Assembly (NCBI GenBank): GCA_903872075.1
Contig: CAIQJF010000085.1
Coordinates: forward strand, 1-57,755
Direction of reading: 5' to 3'
DNA: 57,755 nucleotides
DNA from: an uncultured Caulobacteraceae bacterium
GTDB lineage: Bacteria > Pseudomonadota > Alphaproteobacteria > Caulobacterales > Caulobacteraceae
The number at the start of each line of letters is the position of its first letter. Positions within the stretch are counted from its first letter, which is position 1. The notes under the pieces are model-generated. The model was not told where the DNA came from, did no database searches, and saw only the letters and a program-made list of their open reading frames with translations. Of the stretch, positions 22,347 through 31,742 are shown piece after piece. The position numbers and the translations under genes were made by a program.

Positions 22347-23282
22347 GTGCCCCACGCCAAACCCGACCTGCTGATCGTTCATCCCCTGCTGGGCTTCCTC
22401 GGCCCCATTCTGGAGACGGACTATACGGTCTGGCGGTTCTGGGAGGGGCCGCCTCTGGAGGCGGTGGAGTTCATCCGGGTTCTGGTGGTTGCGGGCGAAT
22501 TTCCCGTCGACAAGGCCCTGGCCGAAAGTCTGCCGAACCTCGGGCTCATCGCCTGTTTCACGGCCGGCTACGACGGGGTCGATCTGAGCTGGGCTCGCGA
22601 CCGGGGCCTGCAGGTCAGCCATTCGCCGGGGGTCAATCACGAGGACGCCGCCGACCACGCGATGGGGCTGATCCTGGCGTCCTGGCGCAAGATCGCGCTC
22701 GGCGACCGGATGGTGCGCGGCGGCGCCTGGGACGGCCATGAAAAGATGACCAGCCGCTCCCTGGCCGGCCGTCGCGTGGGAATTGTCGGCCTTGGCGGTA
22801 TCGGCGCGGCCGTGGCCAGCCGCTGCGAGGCCTTTGGCCTGAACATCTCCTGGTGGGGGCCGCGTGAGAAACCCGACGCGCCCTGGCCGCGGGCGCCGAG
22901 CCTGGAAGCCCTGGCCGAGGGGTCTGACATTCTGGTGGTCGCCTGCCGGGCGACGGCGGAGACCGTCGGGCTGATCTCCGCGGACATCATCGACGCCGTC
23001 GGCCCCGAAGGTCTGCTGGTCAATGTCTCGCGCGGCCCGGTCGTGAACGAGGACGCCCTGATCGCGGCGCTGAAGACCGGACGCCTGGGGGCGGCGGCGC
23101 TGGATGTCTATGCGCAGGAGCCCACGCCGGCGGAGCGCTGGGCGGATGTGCCCCACAACGTCCTCACGCCCCATACGGCCGGGGCGACCACCGCCGCCAT
23201 GCCCAAGATGGTGGACCTGACCCGGGAGAACCTGCGCCGGTTTTTCGCGGGCGAGCCGCTGGTCAATCCGGTGGCGTTCTAG
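22347..23282 (+). CDS. D-isomer-specific 2-hydroxyacid dehydrogenase
   Basis: A 311-residue NAD(P)-dependent dehydrogenase. Substrate domain with FTAGYDGVDL, Rossmann motif GIVGLGGIGAAVASR, catalytic Arg in NVSRGPVVNEDAL, Glu in VYAQEP and His in LTPHTAGAT. The missing long C-terminal domain and the pattern are closest to the hydroxypyruvate/glyoxylate reductase-like subgroup. Start is GTG 22347. It reduces a 2-keto acid to a D-2-hydroxy acid, or the reverse. A GC-rich hairpin follows its stop. Confidence 0.88.
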   Translation: MPHAKPDLLIVHPLLGFLGPILETDYTVWRFWEGPPLEAVEFIRVLVVAGEFPVDKALAESLPNLGLIACFTAGYDGVDLSWARDRGLQVSHSPGVNHEDAADHAMGLILASWRKIALGDRMVRGGAWDGHEKMTSRSLAGRRVGIVGLGGIGAAVASRCEAFGLNISWWGPREKPDAPWPRAPSLEALAEGSDILVVACRATAETVGLISADIIDAVGPEGLLVNVSRGPVVNEDALIAALKTGRLGAAALDVYAQEPTPAERWADVPHNVLTPHTAGATTAAMPKMVDLTRENLRRFFAGEPLVNPVAF

Positions 23283-23286
23283 CACC

Positions 23287-23314
23287 CGCTCGGCCGCCTT
23301 CGGGCGGCCGAGCG
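23287..23314 (+). terminator. Strong hairpin after the 2-hydroxyacid dehydrogenase
   Basis: A perfect 12-bp stem CGCTCGGCCGCC/GGCGGCCGAGCG closed by a stable TTCG tetraloop, 4 nt after the stop codon. No T run follows, so it may terminate inefficiently, depend on Rho or protect the 3' end. Confidence 0.6.
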
Positions 23315-23392
23315 CATTGGGGGGTGCGTATGTCACGCGGCGCTGATAAGCGGCGGGCGCCGGCGTGGGCCCGGCCGCACCTGGAGACGACG

Positions 23393-25504
23393 ATGGACCT
23401 CAGTCGCCGCCGCTTGATTAGCGTCGCCGCCGGCGTGGCGCTGACGCCGCCGGCCATCGCCCGGGCGATGAGCATCGACGCCCACGTGCGCACGGGGACC
23501 CTGGCGGACGTCGACCACGTGGTGATCCTGATGCAGGAGAACCGGTCGTTCGACCACTATTTCGGGGCCTTGGCGGGTGTGCGCGGCTTCGCCGACCGCT
23601 TTCCCGTCCCCGTGGCGGATGCGCCGGGCCGCCAGGGACGCAGCGTCTGGACCCAGGCCAATGCGCCCATCGCCGGCCGCCCGCCGGTGATCGCGCCTTT
23701 CGCCCTGAACACGGTCACGGACTTCCGGCTGATGCGGGTGGAGGGCACGCCGCACAACTGGTTCGACGCCCAGGCCGCCTGGGACGAGGGGCGCATGGGT
23801 CGCTGGCCGCAGGCCAAGACCGAACACGCCATGAGCTACTACCGGCCTGAGGATATCCCGTTCCAATACGCCCTGGCCGAGGCCTTCACGGTCTGCGACG
23901 CCTACCATTGCGCCATCCAGTCCGGCACCAACTCCAACCGCCTGTTCCTGTGGAGCGGGACGAACGATCCCACCGGACACTATGGCGGGCCGGCGATCAG
24001 CAACTCGCACGACAATCTGGCCAGCCTGGGCGGTCACCCGGATTCCTATCGCTGGACCACCTACGCCGAGCGGCTGTCGGCGGCCGGCGTGAGCTGGCGC
24101 ATCTACCAGGACATGGCGGACAATTTCACCGACAACTCCACCGCCGGTTTCGCCTCTTATCGCGACAGCCATGCGGGCAAGCCCGGCGCCGATCCGCACC
24201 TGAAACAACTGGCCCTGAGCACGCGCAAACTCGATGGTCTGCGGGAAGACGTGCTGGCCGGCGCCTTGCCGCGGGTCTCCTGGATCGTCGCCCCGGCGGC
24301 GGATTCGGAGCATCCGGGCCCCTCGAGCCCCGCCCAGGGCGCCGACTATACGGCCCGGGTGATCGAGGCCCTGACGGCGGATCCGAAGGTCTGGGCCCGC
24401 ACCGTGCTGCTGCTGATGTACGACGAGAACGACGGTTTCTTCGACCATGTTCCGCCGCCGGCGCCGCCATCGCTGGAGGCCGGAAAGCCCTCGCCGGCCC
24501 TGGGCGGGTCCACCGTCGACACTGCCGGTGAGTATCATCTCGTCACAACGCCCAGCGAGGCCGCCGCCGAACGTCCTGGCCTCATGGGAAGGCCCTATGG
24601 CCTGGGGCCGCGGGTGCCGATGATCGTGATCTCGCCCTGGAGCCGGGGCGGCTGGACCAGTTCGGAGGTGTTCGACCACACCTCGGTCATCCGCTTCCTG
24701 GAGCGGCGTTTCGGCGTCATGGAGCCCAATATCTCGCCCTGGCGCCGTGCGGTCTGCGGCGATCTCACCAGCGCCTTCGATTTCAAGACTCCGAACGCGA
24801 AGGTCCCGGCGGCCCTGCCGCAGACCCTCGCCAGGGCCGCCAGCGCCGCCGCGCTTCCCGGCCGCACATCGCCGGCCACCCCGGCCGCCCCGGCCGCCCC
24901 GGTTCAGGCCATGGGCGTGCGGCCGTCGCGCGCCTTGCCCTATCGCCTGAATGTCCAGGAGGGCCGCGAGGCCGGCGCGCTCAGCCTGACCTTCCAGAAC
25001 GAAGGGCGGGCCGCCGCGGTCTTCCATGTCTATGACCGGCTGCATCTGGCGCGCGCCCCCCGGCGCTACACCGTCGGCGCCGGCGCGGCCCTGTCCGGCG
25101 TCTGGGACGCGGGCGCCTACGACCTCTGGGTCCTCGGCCCCGGCGGCTTCCACCGTCACCTCATCGGTCAGGCCGGGCCGGATGAGGTCAGTGTCACGGC
25201 AGCCTATCTGCCCCGCGAACGCGCCCTGCGCCTGACCCTGCACAACGGCGGAACCGCCGCCCGGCGCATCGACGTGAGCGCCAACGCCTATCACCCGGGC
25301 GCGCCGGCCTGGCGCCTGAACCTGGCGGCCGGCGAGACCGCGACCCGGCGATGGGCGCTGGCCCGCCACGGCTGGTATGATCTGTCCGTGCGCGGCGACG
25401 GGTCCGACCGCTGGCTGCGCCGCCTGGCCGGCCGGCTGGAGACTGGGCAGGATTCGGTGAGCGATCCGGCCATGGGCGGCCCGGCGGTGATGGCTCAGGC
25501 CTAG
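23393..25504 (+). CDS. Tat-exported phosphoesterase, phospholipase C family
   Basis: A 703-residue protein with a twin-arginine signal MDLSRRRLISVAAGVALTPP. The bacterial phospholipase C/acid phosphatase domain opens with VDHVVILMQENRSFDHYFGA (metal and nucleophile region) and continues with HCAIQSGTNSNRLFLWSGTN, LLMYDENDGFFDHVPPP and PMIVISPWSRGG. Two C-terminal beta domains follow after a Pro/Ala linker (about 510-690), as in PlcC/PlcN-type phospholipases. A Shine-Dalgarno GGAG lies before ATG 23393. It hydrolyses phosphocholine or related lipids in the periplasm or outside. Convincing family; exact substrate open. Confidence 0.9.
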   Translation: MDLSRRRLISVAAGVALTPPAIARAMSIDAHVRTGTLADVDHVVILMQENRSFDHYFGALAGVRGFADRFPVPVADAPGRQGRSVWTQANAPIAGRPPVIAPFALNTVTDFRLMRVEGTPHNWFDAQAAWDEGRMGRWPQAKTEHAMSYYRPEDIPFQYALAEAFTVCDAYHCAIQSGTNSNRLFLWSGTNDPTGHYGGPAISNSHDNLASLGGHPDSYRWTTYAERLSAAGVSWRIYQDMADNFTDNSTAGFASYRDSHAGKPGADPHLKQLALSTRKLDGLREDVLAGALPRVSWIVAPAADSEHPGPSSPAQGADYTARVIEALTADPKVWARTVLLLMYDENDGFFDHVPPPAPPSLEAGKPSPALGGSTVDTAGEYHLVTTPSEAAAERPGLMGRPYGLGPRVPMIVISPWSRGGWTSSEVFDHTSVIRFLERRFGVMEPNISPWRRAVCGDLTSAFDFKTPNAKVPAALPQTLARAASAAALPGRTSPATPAAPAAPVQAMGVRPSRALPYRLNVQEGREAGALSLTFQNEGRAAAVFHVYDRLHLARAPRRYTVGAGAALSGVWDAGAYDLWVLGPGGFHRHLIGQAGPDEVSVTAAYLPRERALRLTLHNGGTAARRIDVSANAYHPGAPAWRLNLAAGETATRRWALARHGWYDLSVRGDGSDRWLRRLAGRLETGQDSVSDPAMGGPAVMAQA

Positions 25505-25622
25505 CGCGCGCGCCCTCAGGGGCGGGCATCCGGCAAGCGCAACGAGGCTCGCCTCGCCGGGGCCGGTGGCGTACAGGCGAGAGGAGACGTGCGGTCGCAG
25601 AACCGCCCCGGAGGACCGCGCC

Positions 25623-26630
25623 ATGAGTTTCACCGCACGCGAAGTCCGTGTTGCGCGCCTGCCGCGGGGCGCTGTGCGGGCGGATGATTTCACGATCGTC
25701 GAAGCGCCGCTGCCGGACCTGGCCGAGGGCGAGGTGGCGGTGCGCAACAGCTGGTTCAGCCTCGATCCCTATATGCGTCTGCCCCTGACCCCGCGGGCGG
25801 GTCTGCACGGCGCTGTGGGCGTCGGCTCGGTGCTCGACGGCGCGGCGGTGGGGACGGTGATCGCGTCGCGCGCGACCTCGCTGCCCGAAGGAACTGTGGT
25901 GCTCAGCCAGAAGGGCTGGCGCGACGGCTTCACCGCCCGGGCGGAGACCCTTCAGCCGCTCGACCCGGACCTGGGTCCGCCGCAGTGGCGTCTGGGCGTG
26001 CTCGGCCTGACCGGGATCACCGCCTGGGTGGGCGTTGAGGTCACGCTGCAGCCCGCGCCGGGCGAGACGATTTTCATCTCCGGCGGGGCCGGGGCGGTGG
26101 GCCTGGTGGCCTGCCAACTGGCCAGGCGGCGCGGCGCCAGGGTGCTGGCCAGCGCGGGCAGCGATGAGAAGGTCGCCTGGCTGGAGCGCGAGATCGGCGT
26201 CGACCGGGCGGTGAACTACAGGACCGCGGATATGGAGGGCTTCCTGCGCGAGGCCGCGCCGGGAGGCCTGGACTGCTATTTCGACAATGTGGGCGGTGAG
26301 ACGCTGAGCGCGGCGCTGCGGGCCATGCGCGTGCAGGGGCGCGTGGGCCTGTGCGGCGCCATCGCCCAGTATGGCGACGACAACTATCGCGCCGGCCCTT
26401 CGGACTTCTTCGCCATCATCGAAAAGGGCCTGACCGTCACCGGCTTCAACGCCGGCCTGACCGGGCCGCGCGGGGGTGAGATTCTGCCGGCGTTGTCGAC
26501 CCTGCTGTCGTCCGGTGAGCTGGTCTGGCGGGAGGCGGTGGTCGAGGGCCTGGACGCCGCGCCGTCCGCCTTCGCCAGCCTGTTCGACGGCGCCAACACC
26601 GGAAAGATGCTGGTGCGCCTGGCCGGCTGA
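25623..26630 (+). CDS. NADP-dependent medium-chain oxidoreductase (CurA/YncB-like)
   Basis: A 335-residue MDR-superfamily enzyme lacking the zinc ligands of alcohol dehydrogenases, like 2-alkenal/curcumin reductases. Typical blocks: SLDPYMR, the LGLTGITAWVG region, nucleotide-binding SGGAGAVGLVACQLA, YFDNVGGETL and the C-terminal ANTGKMLVRL. It reduces an activated carbon-carbon double bond with NADPH. A strong ribosome site (GGAGGA) precedes ATG 25623. The SDR gene follows 41 nt downstream, probably in the same operon. Confidence 0.9.
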   Translation: MSFTAREVRVARLPRGAVRADDFTIVEAPLPDLAEGEVAVRNSWFSLDPYMRLPLTPRAGLHGAVGVGSVLDGAAVGTVIASRATSLPEGTVVLSQKGWRDGFTARAETLQPLDPDLGPPQWRLGVLGLTGITAWVGVEVTLQPAPGETIFISGGAGAVGLVACQLARRRGARVLASAGSDEKVAWLEREIGVDRAVNYRTADMEGFLREAAPGGLDCYFDNVGGETLSAALRAMRVQGRVGLCGAIAQYGDDNYRAGPSDFFAIIEKGLTVTGFNAGLTGPRGGEILPALSTLLSSGELVWREAVVEGLDAAPSAFASLFDGANTGKMLVRLAG

Positions 26631-26671
26631 ACCGGGGCGCGCCATCGCACGCGAGACAGGGAGAGAGAGAC

Positions 26672-27418
26672 GTGGATATCAAGGGAAAGACCGCGCTGAT
26701 CACCGGCGGCGGCGCAGGGATCGGCCGGGCCACGGCGCTGGCTTTGGCGGCAAGGGGGGCGGGCCATATCGTGGTGGCCGATATCGATGGCGCGGCGGCG
26801 GCTGAAACCGCGGCGCTGGCGCAGGCGGCGGGATCGCGAGCCCTGGCCCGGGCCGTGGACGTCACCGACCTCGCGGCGCTCACGGCCTTGTTCGCCGAGG
26901 CCGAGGCGGCCGCGCCGCTCGACATCGTGTTCAACAACGCAGGCGTGGTGAGCGGCTCGCCCGCCTTTCCCGACATCCCGCTCGCGCGGCTGCTGCGGAC
27001 GGTGCAGATCAACCTGTTGGCCATGATGGCTGGCACGCAGCTGGCCATCGACCTGTTCCGCGCCCGCGGCGCGCGGGGGGTAATCGTCAACACCTCCTCG
27101 GTGGCGGCCTTCGCGCCCATGACCCAGGATCCGGCCTATTCGGCCTCGAAGGTCGGAATTCTCAACTTCACCCAGGCCTGTGCGCCCCTGGGTGAAAGCC
27201 ATGGAATCCGCGTCAACGCGGTCTGTCCCGGGGTCACCGACACGGCCATCGTCAAGGCCACCGGTGATGGCGTGACGCCCGCCGCCTGGCTGGCCCCGGC
27301 CCTGGCTCGGGTGAAGCTGCTCACGCCGGACGACATCGCCCGGGCGGTCATTGACCTGATCGAGGACGAGACCAAGGCCGGCGCCCACACCGTCGTGCAG
27401 AACGAAGCCGCCGCCTGA
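26672..27418 (+). CDS. Short-chain dehydrogenase/reductase
   Basis: A 248-residue classical SDR: TGGGAGIGRA cofactor motif, NNAG (at about 92-95), catalytic Ser in VNTSSVAAF, and the Y-x-x-x-K pair in PAYSASKVG. The start is GTG 26672 with a GGGAGAGAGA ribosome site. Substrate unknown; probably works with the upstream oxidoreductase in one catabolic route. Complete. Confidence 0.92.
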   Translation: MDIKGKTALITGGGAGIGRATALALAARGAGHIVVADIDGAAAAETAALAQAAGSRALARAVDVTDLAALTALFAEAEAAAPLDIVFNNAGVVSGSPAFPDIPLARLLRTVQINLLAMMAGTQLAIDLFRARGARGVIVNTSSVAAFAPMTQDPAYSASKVGILNFTQACAPLGESHGIRVNAVCPGVTDTAIVKATGDGVTPAAWLAPALARVKLLTPDDIARAVIDLIEDETKAGAHTVVQNEAAA

Positions 27419-27423
27419 CGGCG

Positions 27424-29610
27424 CTATTCCCCCGGCTTGTAGGTCCGCTCCGTGTGCCCGGCGAGCTGGTCGGGGTAGAAATAGACCTCCCGCAGATTGC
27501 CCTGCGCGTAGCGGGTGGCCTCGTCGTTGAAGTGGCGGCTGGCGGGATCGCCGCTCTCGCCGCCGGCGGTGACGGCCCAGGCCCTCAGGCGGGGGCCGAA
27601 CTCGACCACGGCCACGAAGCTGTTGCCGTTGGTCCCATAGTACCGCTTCGTGCCCGGATAGCGCTTGGCCCCGAACGAGGCGAGCGAGCCCCACTGCGAT
27701 GAGGTGAACGGCACGGCGATCGAGGCGTCCGCATCGGTGAACGTCGGGGCGATCTCGTCGGTGAGGCGCTGGAAGCGGTTGATCTCGCCCCAGGCCGTCT
27801 TCCAACTCCCGAAATCCGCCGTCAGCCGGTCCGAGGCGGCCGCCAGGGCGCTGAGCTTCTGGGCCGCGGTGGTGCGATGGACCAGATGCTCGAACACCGG
27901 CACGCCCTCGGCGTCGGGATCCTGCAGGGCCATGGCCCACAGGGCCTCGCCCCAGAACACCGCCAGGGAGGTCTCGGTGGAATTGATCGCCCAGTGATCG
28001 TCCCAGACGCGCAGGGCGGCGACCTGATCGGCCAGTTTCGCCTTCAGCGGATCGGCCGCGGGCAGGGCGTCCCAGGCCTCGGCCAGGGACGGAACCATCA
28101 GGGCGAAGGCCGGCAGGTAGGAGTCATAGGCGCTGGTCATCAGGGCGAAGGGCGTGAAATCGTGGCGCCCGGTCAGCACCCGCGTGGCGTGCAGGCCCCG
28201 GGCGTTTTCGCCGGCGGTGTCCATGTATTTCGGGAAGTCGGCGCGCTTGGGGCTATCCGGCCCGGCGGCCGAGTAGGGCCAGTCGTTGGTGTTGAACACC
28301 CAGCCGCCGGCCGGGCTGACCACATGCGGCGCCTCGGCCAGGGCGTGCAGACCCTTCCAGTCGGTGGCCGGATCGGACCCGTCCACGGGCTTGGTGTAGT
28401 CGAAGCGGTCGTCGCGTTTTGGAATGAACTGCGGGTGCAGATAGGCGATCTCGCCCTTGGTGTCAGCGAACAGGGTGTTGTTGGAGGAGTTGGACTTCAG
28501 CTCGGCCACCTTCACGAAGCTGGCGTAGTCCGTGGTCTTGGTGCGCAGGAACGACTGCTGCAGGGCCGTCAGCGGGGTGTTCATCAGGGCGATGGTCAGC
28601 CACTTGCCGTCCGTGGCGCCGATCACCGGGCCGTGGTGGGTGGCGTAGGTGGTGAACGTGCGGCTCTTCAGGGTCCCGTCGGCGACCTTGTACGACAGGG
28701 TGATGGGCGTGGCGTTCACGGGGCGCCGCGCGGCGCCGTAGCGATAGACATATTTCCCGCCCGCCTTCAGCACGGTCTCGGCGAAATGGTCGACATTGTC
28801 GACGCCGCTGGAGGTGTGCATCCAGCCGGCCTGGCTGTTGAAGCCCTGATAGATGAAGAACTGACCCCAGGTGGCGGCGCCGTAGACGTTCAGCCCCTCG
28901 TCGCTGGTCACCTGCTGCTCGGAGCGGAAGAAGAAGCTGGTGTGCGGGTTGATCAGCAGCAGGGCGTGGCCGTCGACGGTGTTCTGCGGACCGATGGCGA
29001 TGCCGTTGGAGCCGGTGGGCTCCTTGAAGCTGGTGTCGAGGGCGGCGTGGACCTCCGGCTTGTGGCCATAGAAGGCCTCCAGGGCGGCCAGATCGACGCG
29101 CTCAATGTCGCCGCCGATGCTGCCCTCGGAGAAGCTCAGCGCCATCCACGGCTCGAAGTGCGTCAGCACCTTGGGGTGAACGTTGGGATGGGTGGCGAGG
29201 TAGTAGTTCAGCCCGTCGGCCCAGGCGTCCATCAGCGATTTCAACCAGGCGGGGCTGGCGGCGTACTGCGCCTTGAGCGCGGCGGGATCGATGAACAGCC
29301 GCTGGCGCAGGTCCTGCCAGATCTTGCCTTCGCCCTCGGCCTCGGCGGTGCGTCCGAGGTTGGTGAGATAGTTGGTCTCGACGCGGTTAAAGTCGTCCTC
29401 GGCCTGGGCGTAGATCATGCCGAAGACCGCCTGGGCATCGGTCTTGCCGTGCACATGGGCGATACCCCAGTCGTCGCGCACGATCCTGACCTCGGCCGCC
29501 TCGGCCTTCAGCCGCGCGGTCTCGTCCGGCGCGGTGGCCGCCAGGGCCAGGGCCGGAGAGGCGCCCAGCGCCGCCAGGGTCATCCCCAGACCCAGAATCA
29601 TGTCCCGCAT
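27424..29610 (-). CDS. Penicillin acylase-family (Ntn) hydrolase, exported
   Basis: A 728-residue member of the penicillin amidase/AHL-acylase family. Start ATG 29610 follows a GGAGG site and yields a signal peptide (MILGLGMTLAALGASPALAL). Blocks: VRIVRDDWGIAHVHGKTDAQ at the alpha-subunit start, and a GSNGIAIGP segment at about residue 210 where the autocatalytic N-terminal Ser of the beta subunit is expected, followed by LLLINPHTSFFF. The final region YGTNGNSFVAVVEF is typical. It should hydrolyse amides (acyl-homoserine lactone, beta-lactam or another amide) in the periplasm. It converges on the SDR gene. Confidence 0.88.
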   Translation of the reverse strand: MRDMILGLGMTLAALGASPALALAATAPDETARLKAEAAEVRIVRDDWGIAHVHGKTDAQAVFGMIYAQAEDDFNRVETNYLTNLGRTAEAEGEGKIWQDLRQRLFIDPAALKAQYAASPAWLKSLMDAWADGLNYYLATHPNVHPKVLTHFEPWMALSFSEGSIGGDIERVDLAALEAFYGHKPEVHAALDTSFKEPTGSNGIAIGPQNTVDGHALLLINPHTSFFFRSEQQVTSDEGLNVYGAATWGQFFIYQGFNSQAGWMHTSSGVDNVDHFAETVLKAGGKYVYRYGAARRPVNATPITLSYKVADGTLKSRTFTTYATHHGPVIGATDGKWLTIALMNTPLTALQQSFLRTKTTDYASFVKVAELKSNSSNNTLFADTKGEIAYLHPQFIPKRDDRFDYTKPVDGSDPATDWKGLHALAEAPHVVSPAGGWVFNTNDWPYSAAGPDSPKRADFPKYMDTAGENARGLHATRVLTGRHDFTPFALMTSAYDSYLPAFALMVPSLAEAWDALPAADPLKAKLADQVAALRVWDDHWAINSTETSLAVFWGEALWAMALQDPDAEGVPVFEHLVHRTTAAQKLSALAAASDRLTADFGSWKTAWGEINRFQRLTDEIAPTFTDADASIAVPFTSSQWGSLASFGAKRYPGTKRYYGTNGNSFVAVVEFGPRLRAWAVTAGGESGDPASRHFNDEATRYAQGNLREVYFYPDQLAGHTERTYKPGE

Positions 29611-29696
29611 ACGAATCCTCCTCATGGCGCCCGCGCCGCCGGCCACTCATGCCTTCGCGGGGCGAACGGCGCAAATCAAGACAAGCCCGCGGCGGG

Positions 29697-30284
29697 TTAA
29701 GTGAACCGCTTCAGCCGCTGAGCCGCGGCGTCGCCGACGGCGTCGGTCATGTCTCGCAGGACGGCTTGCGTTGTGTAGGGCGCGAACGAGTCGCGCCGCC
29801 CGCGCAGCACAAGGACAGCCAGGCCCCATATGTTGAGGGCGAGGCAGATCAGGGCGATCCCCGGACGGATCAACGGGAAAAACAGGGCGAACATGGCGAT
29901 CTGCAGCCAGAACTCGGGCTTGAGGATGATCGTCAGGACGCCGAGGCGGCCTGGCAGCTTGGTCGACCAGATCACCGACATGATCAGCCCCAGGCTCAGG
30001 AAAATCAGTTCGATGTCGAAGCGGCTGACCTGGCGGTCGATCAGCCCGTTGAGCGCGACCGCGCCGAGGATCACACAGAGGCCGGCATGCATCTTGTGGC
30101 CCACCTTGTGCTGGAGCCGGAGGTAGCCGTTCACCCGGCCGTTCAACGTCATCCAGGGCTTCGGCTTTTCGATGAAGTCATCGAAGAGCTCGACGAGCCC
30201 GATCCCCAGATAGATGATCGCCTCGATCCAGAGGATGATGGAGAGCGCCGGAGTGAGGGCGACGAAATCCCGGGGTCCGAGCAC
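29697..30284 (-). CDS. Multi-pass inner-membrane protein, unknown function
   Basis: A 195-residue protein with four or five hydrophobic helices (SIILWIEAIIYLGIGLVELF, HAGLCVILGAVALNGLI, LIFLSLGLIMSVIW, LQIAMFALFFPLI, GIALICLALNIWGLAVLVL). Start GTG 30284 is fixed by AGGAG (30292-30296) 7 nt upstream; the longer ORF upstream of this is a shadow. The C-terminal cytoplasmic tail is basic. No family recognised. A solitary gene. Confidence 0.6.
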   Translation of the reverse strand: MLGPRDFVALTPALSIILWIEAIIYLGIGLVELFDDFIEKPKPWMTLNGRVNGYLRLQHKVGHKMHAGLCVILGAVALNGLIDRQVSRFDIELIFLSLGLIMSVIWSTKLPGRLGVLTIILKPEFWLQIAMFALFFPLIRPGIALICLALNIWGLAVLVLRGRRDSFAPYTTQAVLRDMTDAVGDAAAQRLKRFT

Positions 30285-30471
30285 AAGGGCTCTCCTGTAA
30301 CAACCTAGTGTTGGGCCGCCGCCGCGGCGGCCATGATCCAAGGTCTCACGGGGATCCCCCTGGCGATCTCTCGGCCGCAGCGTTGCATGGGGACGGCGGC
30401 CAGGGAAGGCGGGCAAGCCGGTGGTGAGTGGCGCTGCTGAAGCGAGGGTCGGTTTCCTAAGGACGCGCGCA

Positions 30472-30488
30472 TTGATCGGCCAGATCAA
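30472..30488. promoter_or_regulatory. TTGATC-N5-GATCAA inverted repeat and 10-G run
   Basis: TTGATC (30472-30477) and GATCAA (30483-30488) form a perfect inverted repeat about 40 nt before the TonB-like gene. The spacing (TTGAT-N7-ATCAA) is 3 nt too wide for a canonical FNR/FixK box. Downstream, a run of ten G at 30511-30520 forms the ribosome-site region of the gene starting at 30528. Confidence 0.35.
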
Positions 30489-30527
30489 ACCGCGCACTCT
30501 CCGCAAAAACGGGGGGGGGGAAGACGC

Positions 30528-31217
30528 ATGCGCATGACGAGCCTGGCCGGCCTTGCCGGCGCCGCCTTTCTGTCCATGGGTTTCGACACCCCGACCGTGC
30601 CGCCGCCGCCGCCGCTGACGCTTCCCGAGGCGACCCCGGGGATCATGGCCTACTATCCCGCTGGGGCCCGCGCCCGAGGGGCCGCGGGGCAGGCGCTCCT
30701 GTCGTGCCGCAGGTCTGACCACTATCGCCTGACCGACTGCGAGCTGACCTCGGAGAGTCCCCCGGGTCTCGGCTTCGGCGCGGCGGCGCTCGCCCTCGCG
30801 AAGCTGTCGGTCGACAATCCGAAACTGTCTCTAACTCCGAGCGGCGTCCGCGAGACCGTCGCGTTCGCTTTCAAGCTGGATCCGCCCGGGATTACGCCCA
30901 ACACTCTGATGCCAATGCACGTCTATTCGGCGCCACGCTGGCTGAAGCGCGCGACAGCGTACGACGTCGAACGGGTCTATCCTGCGGATGCGTTTCGCGG
31001 CCTTGTCAGCGGCTACGTTGTGCTGAGTTGCACGATTCTGGAGAGCGGCAAGCTGGCGCAATGCAAAGTCGAGGATTCGCAACCGCTCGCTTCGTTCGGC
31101 CCGGCGGCGCTGAAGTTGGCTCCGATGTTTCTGATGGGGCCGATGCTGGTGGACGGCGAGCCGCACCCCCCCGCAGGTACGGTTCAGGTGCCCATCCGGT
31201 TCGCGATTTCGCATTGA
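30528..31217 (+). CDS. Exported protein with two TonB-C-like domains
   Basis: A 229-residue protein with a short N-terminal hydrophobic segment (LAGLAGAAFLSMG) and a Pro-rich linker. Two similar units follow. The first (about 43-115) has ARGAAGQALLSCRRSD then DCELTSESPPGLGFGAAAL. The second (about 145-225) has FRGLVSGYVVLSCTILESGK then CKVEDSQPLASFGPAALKLA. Each resembles the C-terminal strand-helix-strand domain of TonB. No TonB partner genes are near. Start ATG 30528, or ATG 30534, lies after a ten-G run that may affect translation. Confidence 0.6.
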   Translation: MRMTSLAGLAGAAFLSMGFDTPTVPPPPPLTLPEATPGIMAYYPAGARARGAAGQALLSCRRSDHYRLTDCELTSESPPGLGFGAAALALAKLSVDNPKLSLTPSGVRETVAFAFKLDPPGITPNTLMPMHVYSAPRWLKRATAYDVERVYPADAFRGLVSGYVVLSCTILESGKLAQCKVEDSQPLASFGPAALKLAPMFLMGPMLVDGEPHPPAGTVQVPIRFAISH

Positions 31218-31289
31218 CGGGCCGTCCAGGCTGCAGGAGGCCCTGTTGGACGACGACGCCTGCGCCGGACAACCAGCGGGAGATCCTTA

Positions 31290-31697
31290 GTGGCTGAGTT
31301 CTTGACCGGCGGCTGCCTGTGCGGCGCGATCCGGTATGCGGTCGATGCGCCGGTGGAGAGGCTGGCCGCCTACTATTGCACCGACTGCCAGCGCGCCACG
31401 AGCGCCGGGGCCTCGATCAACGCCCTCGTCCCCGCCGCCGCGTTCCGGCTGACCAAGGGCGAGACCCGCGTCTTCAGCAAGACGGCCGACAGCGGCCACG
31501 CCCTGCACCGGCATTTCTGCGGCGACTGCGGCAGCTGGATCTACAACCCCATGGGCGGCGATCCCGGCCACCTCGTCCTGAAGGCCGGCACCTTGGACTG
31601 CCATGACGGCATGACCATCGTGCTCAATCTGTGGACCCGCAGCCGGCCGCCCTGGGCGCCGATCGACGCCACCGTGACAAGCCGGGAGACGGGGTAG
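31290..31697 (+). CDS. GFA/CENP-V-family zinc protein
   Basis: A 135-residue protein of the glutathione-dependent formaldehyde-activating enzyme (GFA) fold: GGCLCGAIRY (C-x-C), YYCTDCQRATSAG (C-x-x-C), HFCGDCGSWIY (C-x-x-C), the zinc-binding cysteines in their usual order. Start is GTG 31290. Single-domain GFA proteins are often adduct or thiol-handling enzymes; the true substrate of this one is not evident. Confidence 0.88.
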   Translation: MAEFLTGGCLCGAIRYAVDAPVERLAAYYCTDCQRATSAGASINALVPAAAFRLTKGETRVFSKTADSGHALHRHFCGDCGSWIYNPMGGDPGHLVLKAGTLDCHDGMTIVLNLWTRSRPPWAPIDATVTSRETG

Positions 31698-31742
31698 CCG
31701 TCCGCCGCGTCCGACGCCGTCGAAATCTTGAGCCAACTGCGC

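Noticed and set aside
23333..25747. An 804-residue open frame antisense to the phospholipase C gene, and similar long antisense frames (for example 120-1142, 27877-29700, 39827-42202)
   Set aside because: High-GC codon bias keeps the opposite strand open. The translations are Arg/Gly/His-rich with no domain motifs, while the sense frames carry clear enzyme signatures.
30472..30488. TTGATC-N5-GATCAA as an FNR/FixK box
   Set aside because: The canonical box is TTGAT-N4-ATCAA; here the spacing is N7. Kept only as a generic inverted repeat.
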